From contig NZ_CP017705.1 in the NCBI RefSeq assembly GCF_002706795.1, positions 4,005,501 to 4,069,500 of the forward strand: a DNA stretch of 64,000 nucleotides. Direction: 5' to 3'. The position numbers and the translations under genes are program-made. Below are positions 56,979 to 64,000 of the stretch, one piece after another. Within the stretch, counting starts at the first letter, position 1. Each line of letters opens with the position of its first letter. The DNA is from Brevibacillus laterosporus DSM 25 (lineage in GTDB: Bacteria > Bacillota > Bacilli > Brevibacillales > Brevibacillaceae). The notes under the pieces were generated by a model. That model worked only from the letters and a program-made list of their open reading frames with translations. It was not told the DNA's origin and searched no databases.

Positions 56979-58997
56979 ATGGCGTTTGATTTAGTCGGCC
57001 GGTTACGGATTACCGACGCGATGACCCCGACCCTCCGCCGAGTATCTTCGGAACTAGACCGGACGAACCTTTCGGTGAAAAAGATTGCCGCATCTACCGG
57101 CTCCTACCGTAATGCCCAAAGCCGTCTGACCAACGAGAACAGCCGATTTGTTCAAAGACAGAACGCCGCCACGCAATCGTTGAATAATTTCTCGGGGGGA
57201 CTTCCGAACCTTCTCGGGAAGCTTAAAATGTTGGCGGGTGCAGTCGTAGCGGTTGGGACGGCCTTTGACGGAATCAAAACGGCGGCCGACTTCGAGAGTT
57301 CGATGTCACGTGTTGCTGCTCTTTCTAGCGCTAGCGCCGGAGACCTTGCGAAACTAACCACGAAAGCCAAAGAGCTCGGCGCCTCTACGGTATTCAGCGC
57401 AAGCCAAGCGGCTGAGGGCATGCAGTTCCTTGCGATGGCGGGCTATAAGACCAACGAGATAATCGCGGCTATGCCCGGGCTTCTCGATGCGGCCGCGGCA
57501 GGTCAAACTGACCTTGGAACAACAGCCGATATCGTTTCGAATATCCTTTCCGGTTTTGGGATCGCGGCAGGAGATACGGGGCGTGTGGCCGACGTGCTTA
57601 CGAAGGCGTTTACGTCAGCTAACGTTGATCTTCAAATGCTCGGGTACACGATGAAATACGCGGCTCCTTGGGCGAAAGCGCTCGGTGTATCACTGGAAGA
57701 AACGGCCGCCGCCGCAGGTATCCTTGGTAATGCCGGTATCCAAGCGGAACAAGCGGGTACTACGTTACGGGGACTATTCGCGCGTTTTGCGAAACCTCCG
57801 AAAGAAGCGGCAGAGGCATTGGATAAGCTCGGTGTTAAACTGTTCGATAGTAAAGGGAAGATGAAGTCGCTCGCTACGATCCTCGGAGAACTTCAAAACG
57901 CGATGAAAGGCATGTCCAGCGAACAGAAAACGAGTCTAGCCAGTATAATCGCGGGTCTGGAAGCTGGTAGCGGATTTCTGGCGTTAATGGACGCTGGTCC
58001 CGATAAGTTGCGGAAGTTTACGAAGGAACTAGAGAACAGCGGAGGGACGGCTGGAAGGGTATCAAAAGTCCAACTCGATAACTTTAATGGTTCGCTTGTG
58101 CAACTGGAGTCCGCGCTGGAAGGGTTAAAGATAGAAGTGTTCTCCCCGTTGCTTCCTACCTTAAAGGACCTCGCCGAAAAGGGAGCGAATGCGGCCTCCG
58201 TCTTCAATAAATGGCTCGGAAGTAAAGAGGCGCAAAAGTGGGGAAAGACGACCAAGGACGTATTGGAAGTCGTTGGACCCTTGATTGTCGGAGCTACTAC
58301 GGCATGGGCTACTTATAAAGCCGTAATGCTAACGGCAACAGCCGCACAGTGGGCGTTTAATACCGCGGCTAGCGCTAACCCAATAGGGCTTGTAGTGGTC
58401 GGAATAGGTGCTTTAATTGGAGCGGGGTATCTACTGGTTCAAAACTGGGAGACTGTAAAGGATGCAGGCCGTTCCTTGTGTGTCACTATCAAGAATGGTT
58501 TTGCTACAGCGATAAACTGGATCATCGGTGGGCTTAATAGGCTCATTGACGCGATGAATCAAGCGTTCAATATCCAACTGCCTGACTGGATGGCTGACCT
58601 AACTGGTGGAAAAGAATTCACGCTTAATATCCCGAAAATAGCCGAAGTTGAAATGGATTACTCGCTTCAACAAGAGAAGATGAGAGATTTCCGTGAGCGG
58701 CGCAATATAGGCGTCGGGGATGATGGCTCTCACTACAGCGGCCTTGACTACGTACCTTTTGACGGTTATCGTGCGCGTCTACACAAAGGCGAAAGGGTAA
58801 TGACTGCGGAGGAGAACCGAGCCAGCAAGGAAGAGCCGTCTAACCCTCCGGTCGATAAACGAAACCCTGTGAACGATGGTGGTTCTAGTTACGCTTCTAA
58901 TAATGTTACGATTAATGTGCATGCGACCGTAAGAGAAGAAGCGGATATTGATAAGATTACATTAGGGATAGTGCATCGGTTGGTAGAGGTTTGTTAA
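56979..58997 (+). CDS. Tail tape measure protein
   Basis: 672 residues, ATG behind GAAGGAGGCGG. N-terminal helices, an Ala/Gly-rich middle of TP901 type (SRVAALSSASAGDLAKLTTK, AAEGMQFLAMAGYKTNEIIA) and two hydrophobic stretches (LIVGATTAWATYKAVMLTAT, IGLVVVGIGALIGAGYLLV). The C-terminal part has DYVPFDGYRARLHKGERVMT. Length would give a tail of roughly 100 nm by the usual 0.15 nm per residue rule. Confidence 0.92.
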   Translation: MAFDLVGRLRITDAMTPTLRRVSSELDRTNLSVKKIAASTGSYRNAQSRLTNENSRFVQRQNAATQSLNNFSGGLPNLLGKLKMLAGAVVAVGTAFDGIKTAADFESSMSRVAALSSASAGDLAKLTTKAKELGASTVFSASQAAEGMQFLAMAGYKTNEIIAAMPGLLDAAAAGQTDLGTTADIVSNILSGFGIAAGDTGRVADVLTKAFTSANVDLQMLGYTMKYAAPWAKALGVSLEETAAAAGILGNAGIQAEQAGTTLRGLFARFAKPPKEAAEALDKLGVKLFDSKGKMKSLATILGELQNAMKGMSSEQKTSLASIIAGLEAGSGFLALMDAGPDKLRKFTKELENSGGTAGRVSKVQLDNFNGSLVQLESALEGLKIEVFSPLLPTLKDLAEKGANAASVFNKWLGSKEAQKWGKTTKDVLEVVGPLIVGATTAWATYKAVMLTATAAQWAFNTAASANPIGLVVVGIGALIGAGYLLVQNWETVKDAGRSLCVTIKNGFATAINWIIGGLNRLIDAMNQAFNIQLPDWMADLTGGKEFTLNIPKIAEVEMDYSLQQEKMRDFRERRNIGVGDDGSHYSGLDYVPFDGYRARLHKGERVMTAEENRASKEEPSNPPVDKRNPVNDGGSSYASNNVTINVHATVREEADIDKITLGIVHRLVEVC

Positions 58998-59072
58998 TTA
59001 GACAGCCGCAGACAAATTCCTCTCAATCATGGCACGCAAAATCAGCAAGCAAGTGTAAACGAGGTGATGACG

Positions 59073-59741
59073 ATGGCAAACGGTATCCAATTCTGGCTCT
59101 CTTACAATAACGGGGCGGAACGCCTGCAACTCCCGGTCAACCCCGACTCTATCAAAATATCGAGTGATTTCGGCTATCAAGACGTTGAAGTCTCGCACTT
59201 AGGTGAATTTACCGTTATCGGTGATCCCAAGTTGCGAGACTTTTCATTTTCATCATTCTTTCCACGCGATTATCACCCGTCCTATTGCGAGTACGAAGGC
59301 TTTCCCGATCCGTGGTCAGCTAGAGAGATGCTAGAGAGGTGGCGCGACTCACGCAAGCCGTGCCGCCTGACAATTACGGGAACGCCGATAAATTACGCGG
59401 TGACCATCCGCAAGTTCGTTATCGTGCCCGAAAAACACGGAGCGCCCGGTGACATCTACTATGATCTCGAGCTGAAAGAGTACAAGTTCGTAACCATCCG
59501 TCAGATTGACATGAACGCGAAGAAAGGCAACGGAACAGCAACAGCGAAAGTGAAAAAGACGACCGCAAGGAGCGGTAAGAAAGACATCCCGAAACCTTAC
59601 ATCGTAAAGAAAGGCGACTGTCTATCAGTGATCGCGGCCAGATACGGACTTAAAACACGTGATATCTACGCCAAGAATAAAGCCGTTGTTGGTCCCGATC
59701 CAAACAAAATAAAGCCGGGTCAAAAGTTGGTGTTAGTATGA
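59073..59741 (+). CDS. LysM-containing tail/baseplate protein (XkdP-like)
   Basis: 222 residues from ATG 59073, six bases after GAGGTG. Tail-hub N-terminal domain (FWLSYNNGAERLQLPVNPDS) and a C-terminal LysM (YIVKKGDCLSVIAARYGLKT, ending KIKPGQKLVLV). LysM binds peptidoglycan; in PBSX the equivalent is XkdP. Confidence 0.9.
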   Translation: MANGIQFWLSYNNGAERLQLPVNPDSIKISSDFGYQDVEVSHLGEFTVIGDPKLRDFSFSSFFPRDYHPSYCEYEGFPDPWSAREMLERWRDSRKPCRLTITGTPINYAVTIRKFVIVPEKHGAPGDIYYDLELKEYKFVTIRQIDMNAKKGNGTATAKVKKTTARSGKKDIPKPYIVKKGDCLSVIAARYGLKTRDIYAKNKAVVGPDPNKIKPGQKLVLV

Positions 59742-60808
59742 CGTGGGAAGTGCATTATGACGGCGCGCCTTTGTTAGTCCAAAGCGCTACATGGTCCGGT
59801 GATATTACGCAGCCAGCCCGCACCTTGGAGATATCTTTCGTCAATACGGTGGACGGCCGTAAAAAAGCTGTCCCCGTAGAGCTCGGTAAGGAGTTACGTC
59901 TCTACAGTAATGGACATGAACTATTTCGAGGCCTGACGTTTAAGCATAATATCAATGATCGCGGGAGCATGAGCGTTACGGCGTACGATGATAATATCTA
60001 TCTTGCGAAGAATCAGGACACGCAGATATTTCGTAACATGAAGGCGAGCGCCATTGCGCAGAAACTATGTAAACAGTTTGATATTGCAGTCGGTAAAATC
60101 GACGACACGGGGTACGTAATACCCAAGCTTGTACTTCGAAATAAATCCATATGGGACATGATGATTACAGCGCTAACGGTTACGCAGAAGCAGACCGGCC
60201 GGCGTTTTTTTATTTGCTCGAAGGATGGCAAGTTTAATCTGTTATCGCGGAAAGAACAACCCGTCCGGTGGGTGCTCGAAAATGGCGTTAATATACTGGA
60301 CGCGTCATACTCGCAGTCGATCGAAGAACTACGAACGCAGGTCAAGGTGACGGGCGGGGACGACAAGAAAAAGCCGTTGGTGGCTGTGGTCAAAAACGAC
60401 GCACTCATACAACGATTTGGCATTATGCAACACCTCGAAAGTGCCGATTCGGATAAAACCCGTTCCCAAATCGAGCAACTGGCGAAGCAACTCCTAAAAG
60501 ACCTCGGTACTATTCACGACGAGGCGACCGTCAATGCGTTAGGGATTGATACAGTGTACGCGGGAGTAGGCGTCTATGTACAAGAGTCGATGACGGAGAT
60601 AATCGGAGGTTACTACGTTTCAACCGATAGTCATACGTTTGAGAGCGGTAAACACACGATGTCACTTACGTTGAGCGCGACGGATGATCTTCCGACGTTG
60701 AAATACGATCCACCACCGGAAGACAAGGCGAAGAAGAAAAAGAAGAAGAAACGGAAGGGGCGGAAGTCTGTTGTCGACGAAATCCTCAAAAAGACTCCAA
60801 GAGCCTAG
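59738..60808 (+). CDS. Baseplate hub protein (XkdQ-like)
   Basis: 356 residues, ATG overlapping the previous stop. Contains the late-gene D type pattern (LGKELRLYSNGHELFRGLTF, ILDASYSQSIEELRTQVKVT). Ends in a Lys-rich tail (PEDKAKKKKKKKRKGRK). PBSX XkdQ counterpart. Confidence 0.85.
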   Translation: MTWEVHYDGAPLLVQSATWSGDITQPARTLEISFVNTVDGRKKAVPVELGKELRLYSNGHELFRGLTFKHNINDRGSMSVTAYDDNIYLAKNQDTQIFRNMKASAIAQKLCKQFDIAVGKIDDTGYVIPKLVLRNKSIWDMMITALTVTQKQTGRRFFICSKDGKFNLLSRKEQPVRWVLENGVNILDASYSQSIEELRTQVKVTGGDDKKKPLVAVVKNDALIQRFGIMQHLESADSDKTRSQIEQLAKQLLKDLGTIHDEATVNALGIDTVYAGVGVYVQESMTEIIGGYYVSTDSHTFESGKHTMSLTLSATDDLPTLKYDPPPEDKAKKKKKKKRKGRKSVVDEILKKTPRA

Positions 60809-61214
60809 TCGGCTGGAAGGCGGGGGACCGAGCCAGTTTCGACAGCTCATCCAACAGATCGGATACAACAAGGGCGTGGACATCGAGCTCGGCACTGTCG
60901 TTGCTCCTCCGCCAGCTATACGAGTTACGGTCGATAACGATGAAAAGCTCGAACTGTTAGCGGAGGACTTGATCGTTGCGGAGCATTTGACGCGACATAA
61001 ACGGAAAGTGATGTTAACTAGTGAAACAGTGCGCGAAGCTATGACGAAGGCAGGCTATACGCCTCATGTGCATGATATTACGGAGTTGGTTATCGAAGGC
61101 GAGATCGAGTTCACCGACGAGCTGAAAGCGGGCGATCGCGTTATCATCCAGTCTATTGACGAAGGCCAAACGTATATCATTCAAGATCGGGCGGTGATCT
61201 ATAATGGCGCTTAG
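60771..61214 (+). CDS. Baseplate protein (XkdR/DUF2577-like)
   Basis: 147 residues from TTG 60771, overlapping the previous gene by 38 bp; GTG 60879 is a less likely alternative. Contains VDIELGTVVAPPPAIRVTVD and TLDELKAGDRVIIQSIDEGQ-like C-terminal OB-type segment. Confidence 0.78.
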   Translation: MSTKSSKRLQEPSRLEGGGPSQFRQLIQQIGYNKGVDIELGTVVAPPPAIRVTVDNDEKLELLAEDLIVAEHLTRHKRKVMLTSETVREAMTKAGYTPHVHDITELVIEGEIEFTDELKAGDRVIIQSIDEGQTYIIQDRAVIYNGA

Positions 61215-61617
61215 TCCGTTGCAACGACTAGAGGAACGAGTGATCCAATCGGAGCCAGACACACAGCCAACGTTAACCTATTCGTTAGATTTCGATACGG
61301 GTGATATCGGCGGCATGATCGACGGCGAAACGGCCATCCGTCAGTTTATTCGGAAGGTTATTATGACGGCGCGATTTCGGTTTCCGATCTACGACGGCGA
61401 GTACGGCTGTGAACTCATAGACTTAATCGGGCAGGATTTACCGATGGAGCTTTTGCGGTCGGAGATACCCCGCGTAATAACAGAGGCGTTGATTTATGAC
61501 GATCGAATAGACGACGTGTACGATTTTGAGATAGAACGAGAGGCGGACAAATTGTTCGTCTCTTTTTACGTTGATACGACGGATGGTTTGACGATAGAAG
61601 TCGTTGAGGGGGTGTGA
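61204..61617 (+). CDS. Baseplate protein (XkdS/DUF2634, gp25-like)
   Basis: 137 residues, ATG overlapping the previous stop. ATAGATAG-type wedge pattern with FPIYDGEYGCELIDLIGQDL near residue 58. Confidence 0.86.
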   Translation: MALSPLQRLEERVIQSEPDTQPTLTYSLDFDTGDIGGMIDGETAIRQFIRKVIMTARFRFPIYDGEYGCELIDLIGQDLPMELLRSEIPRVITEALIYDDRIDDVYDFEIEREADKLFVSFYVDTTDGLTIEVVEGV

Positions 61618-62693
61618 CATTGTACGAACAGCAAACACGTGAGGCAATACTGGAACGAATACTCGAAAGGTCCCGGCCGGACGTAGATAAGCGGCCCGGG
61701 GCGATCTTGTATGATGCGACGGCTCCGGTAGCGCCCGAACTAGAGGCACTATGGCTAGAGTTAGACGTAGTTTACGATAAGGGCTTCGCAATAAAGACTG
61801 ACGGTACTTTGTCGTCTTACAACGAATGGCTGACGCGTCGATGCGCCGAACTCGGTGTCTATCGGAAGCCCTCCGAAAAGGCGAAGGGCACCGTTACTAT
61901 TTACGGTCATGAGAGTACGGAAATCCCTGTAGGTACCGAAGTCTCTACGGACGGTGACGAGCCAATCTACTTTGAAGTAACGGAGTTTGGCGTCATTTTA
62001 AACGGGACTGTTACGTTAGCCACGAAAGCAATTGAGGGCGGAAAATCGGGCAACGTGGGAGCTGGCGAAATCAAGCTAACGCAGGGCAATATCACAGGGA
62101 TAACCGGCGTTACTAACGATCTGCCTTTCGAGGGCGGCATCGATGAAGAATCGGACGGGGCCCTACTAGAACGGTACCTTGATCGCGTCCGAAAGCCCAT
62201 AACGTCAGGCAACCGACATCATTACCGTAAGTGGGCGCTTGATGTCGTCGGTATCTCTGATGCGCGAGTATACGAGGTGTGGGACGGACCGGGAACGGTA
62301 AAAGTCGTCTTGCTAGACGACCGGAAGCGTGCGCCTTCCCGAGAACTAATCGACAAGGTAGCGACTTACATCGAAAAGGAGCGGCCTGCATGTGCGGAAG
62401 TTACGGTCGTTGGGGTAACCGAAATCCCAATCGAGGTAACCGCGAAGATAACGCTTGTGAACGGTCACGCCATCGAAGAGGCACGTGAGGAAGTGACGAA
62501 AGCACTAACGGATTATCTCGGTAAGCTCGCGCTAGTTGATTCGGTGGTTCGTTACACACGGGTCGCTGGTGTGGTCGGGGGAGCGGCGTCTGTCCTTGAC
62601 TATGCCGATCTAACCGTGAATGGTGCCGAAGAAAATATAACAATAGGCACCGATTCTATTGCGGTACTGGGGACGGTGACACTCAGTGAATGA
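61614..62693 (+). CDS. Baseplate J-like protein (XkdT-like)
   Basis: 359 residues, GTG start overlapping the previous stop. Matches baseplate J: RPGAILYDATAPVAPELEAL at the N-terminus, FEGGIDEESDGALLERYLDR and GNRHHYRKWALDVVGISDAR in the middle. Wedge component. Confidence 0.92.
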   Translation: MTLYEQQTREAILERILERSRPDVDKRPGAILYDATAPVAPELEALWLELDVVYDKGFAIKTDGTLSSYNEWLTRRCAELGVYRKPSEKAKGTVTIYGHESTEIPVGTEVSTDGDEPIYFEVTEFGVILNGTVTLATKAIEGGKSGNVGAGEIKLTQGNITGITGVTNDLPFEGGIDEESDGALLERYLDRVRKPITSGNRHHYRKWALDVVGISDARVYEVWDGPGTVKVVLLDDRKRAPSRELIDKVATYIEKERPACAEVTVVGVTEIPIEVTAKITLVNGHAIEEAREEVTKALTDYLGKLALVDSVVRYTRVAGVVGGAASVLDYADLTVNGAEENITIGTDSIAVLGTVTLSE

Positions 62694-63264
62694 CGTAATT
62701 AAACGCCGAATGCTCGATTCCTTACCGATTGTTCACTACGGAGAGTCATGTCAAATAAAGAACATAATTGAGCGGGAGTCGGAGGAATTTGCATTATTAC
62801 ACGAAGGGATTCGGGACCTGATCGACCAATTCTTCGTCGATACGGCAACGTGGGGTCTGACGCGATGGGAGTCCGTTGTCGGCGTGCCCACCGATCTAAC
62901 TAAACCAATCGAACAGCGGCGCTCCGTTATTAAGTCTAAGATACGCGGTACAGGGACGGTTACGTTGGCTGTGCTCGAATCCATTGCGGACGCGTTCTTC
63001 CCTGACGCCACGGCAGAAGAGGAGCCGCGCAAGTATGCGGTCATTATCGTAATCGGCGGTGATATCCCCCCGAATCTATACGATGCTTACGTTGCCCTCC
63101 GTGAAATGGCGCCGGCTCATGTCGATGTGGTACTCGCGCCTATGCCACGGGAAGTAATCGAAGTGGTCGATACTGTAACGGTAAATCTACGGCGATATCG
63201 AACGATCGGCGAACTACGTGTCGGAGATACGATCGGTAAGGAGCAACGGGAGGTGACGATATAG
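62686..63264 (+). CDS. Baseplate protein (XkdU/YmfQ-like)
   Basis: 192 residues, overlapping the J-like gene. Contains QIKNIIERESEEFALLHEGI and RWESVVGVPTDLTKPIEQRR, the usual YmfQ family start, followed by GTVTLAVLESIADAFFPDA. Confidence 0.88.
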   Translation: MNDVIKRRMLDSLPIVHYGESCQIKNIIERESEEFALLHEGIRDLIDQFFVDTATWGLTRWESVVGVPTDLTKPIEQRRSVIKSKIRGTGTVTLAVLESIADAFFPDATAEEEPRKYAVIIVIGGDIPPNLYDAYVALREMAPAHVDVVLAPMPREVIEVVDTVTVNLRRYRTIGELRVGDTIGKEQREVTI

Positions 63265-63546
63265 ATGGACGGAAGATATCTCGAACGGATCGCGGAGGAT
63301 ATCGCGGCCCGTGCGACTACAATCGTGTTGAATAACCAAACGGTGCCTATTCGGAGTATCAACCGGAATGGAGCGACGGTGACCATACGGACAGAATCAG
63401 TCAAAGGGATTGCGCGAGTTTCTTCATTAAGACTGTACGATGAAGCGGGTGGACTGATTGCGGAGAGGCAGGCGGATGTTCCGGTCAGCGAGGGGCAACG
63501 TTTGGAATTTCGGTTCAGTTTTGCTATTCGAGAGGGGGCGCGTTGA
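63265..63546 (+). CDS. Tail-fibre-associated small protein
   Basis: 93 residues, ATG adjacent to the preceding stop. Beta-rich with DIAARATTIVLNNQTVPIRS and VSSLRLYDEAGGLIAERQAD, as seen in small proteins between XkdU and fibres. Function not established. Confidence 0.68.
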   Translation: MDGRYLERIAEDIAARATTIVLNNQTVPIRSINRNGATVTIRTESVKGIARVSSLRLYDEAGGLIAERQADVPVSEGQRLEFRFSFAIREGAR

Positions 63547-63821
63547 TGTCGTTTAACGCACGGCTAGACTGGGAGTTCGAGGATGATATCACGGAGGGCG
63601 ACGTCAACCGATGGGAAAAAGGAATAGACGATGCGCACAAGCTACTGGAACAGCACACGGTGGCTATTTCGGCTTTGCAGATTGATGTGAAGACGATAAA
63701 AGATGCGGTGTTTAACAACTTCACGGACAACGTGTTTTTTGAAAACTTCGCTACCTTAGACGATATCACACTAACAGAAGGCTGGTATGACGAGGCTAAT
63801 AAAAGGCTGGTGGTTTTGTAG
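63543..63821 (+). CDS. Small tail-region protein
   Basis: 92 residues, ATG overlapping the previous TGA behind GAGGGGGCG. Contains a helical ISALQIDVKTIKDAVFNNFT and a beta end. Probably fibre or fibre-chaperone related. Confidence 0.65.
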   Translation: MMSFNARLDWEFEDDITEGDVNRWEKGIDDAHKLLEQHTVAISALQIDVKTIKDAVFNNFTDNVFFENFATLDDITLTEGWYDEANKRLVVL

Positions 63822-64000
63822 ATGAAAAACGAACAGCAATCTCTTACTGAAAATCGTGTTCCACTATACGTTAACGTTAATGGATATTCTAACGCGATAG
63901 GTTCAATCGGGCTGATTTTCAATATAGACAAGGCGATTAAACTAACTGGAATAGGTGTAGTCAGGACTGACAGTACTTACACTAAGGTTAGAATATGGAG
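63822..64000 (+). CDS. Tail fibre-type gene, 3'-truncated by window edge
   Basis: ATG 63822 overlaps the previous stop region; 59 codons visible before the edge, beginning MKNEQQSLTENRVPLYVNVN. No ribosome site is strong, but the frame is open. Fibre identity is inferred from position. Confidence 0.55.
   Translation, partial: MKNEQQSLTENRVPLYVNVNGYSNAIGSIGLIFNIDKAIKLTGIGVVRTDSTYTKVRIW

Larger units (their letters stand above)
8640..64000. mobile_element. Large tailed prophage (contractile, PBSX-type tail), left end and most of genome; right end outside window
   Basis: After spo0A nearly all genes are phage functions: replication, nucleotide metabolism, terminase, portal, capsid, sheath, tape measure and baseplate in canonical order. 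Gene density, overlapping stops and starts and CG-rich codons differ sharply from the first 8.6 kb. The exact left attachment site is not determined; it must lie between about 8602 and 9781. No integrase, holin or endolysin is present here, so the element continues beyond position 64000. Confidence 0.9.

Overview
The window is a Gram-positive, endospore-forming Firmicute chromosome carrying the left and middle part of a large prophage. The first 8.6 kb is a conserved co-directional block, dxs (truncated by the window edge), tlyA, a small L7/L12-like membrane protein, nadK, argR, recN, spoIVB and spo0A. Spo0A matches the Bacillales master regulator over its whole length. Gene order and base composition suggest Brevibacillus or a near relative in the Paenibacillaceae; the genus is an inference from memory, not a search.

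From just after spo0A to the right edge, sequence style changes to dense, overlapping genes, TTG and other unusual starts, strong GGAGG ribosome sites and CG-rich codons. The layout is phage-like. 9-16 kb holds small early genes (YopX-like, SprT-like metallopeptidase, zinc ribbons). 15.3-18.8 kb holds a DnaC-like loader, DnaB-like helicase and TOPRIM primase. 18.6-21.1 kb is an AT-rich lysogeny-type module: a small HTH protein, a three-box operator, an HTH+TPR receptor followed by a secreted pre-peptide (an arbitrium-like pair), and an XRE repressor. 21.2-33 kb holds a sigma-like protein, SSB, nucleases, a split family A DNA polymerase, a DEDDh exonuclease and a RuvC-like resolvase. 33-42 kb holds nucleotide metabolism (class II ribonucleotide reductase with a frameshift, dUTPase, ThyX, dNMP kinase), an AbrB-like regulator, an adenine methyltransferase and a sigma-region-4-like late regulator. 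42.4-43.7 kb is an unusual module: an XRE repressor divergent from two tiny membrane peptides and five consecutive micro-ORFs encoding Trp-rich PxW / DPG[HYW] peptides.

46.5-64 kb is a late morphogenesis operon: small and large terminase, portal, minor head protein, scaffold, SU10-type capsid, connectors, then a contractile PBSX-like tail (sheath, tube, chaperone with a -1 frameshift, tape measure, LysM protein, XkdQ/R/S/T/U-like baseplate) ending in a truncated fibre-type gene. No integrase, holin or endolysin is inside the window; they should lie to the right or be absent. No tRNA, rRNA, IS element or CRISPR array was seen.

The best candidates for undescribed biology are the micro-peptide array (43245-43675), the receptor/peptide pair with its 20-bp-spaced operators (19009-20581), the DNA polymerase split exactly between TGRYSS and NLQN by a 96-residue ORF (26198-29386), and several phage genes that appear to initiate at CTG or ATC.
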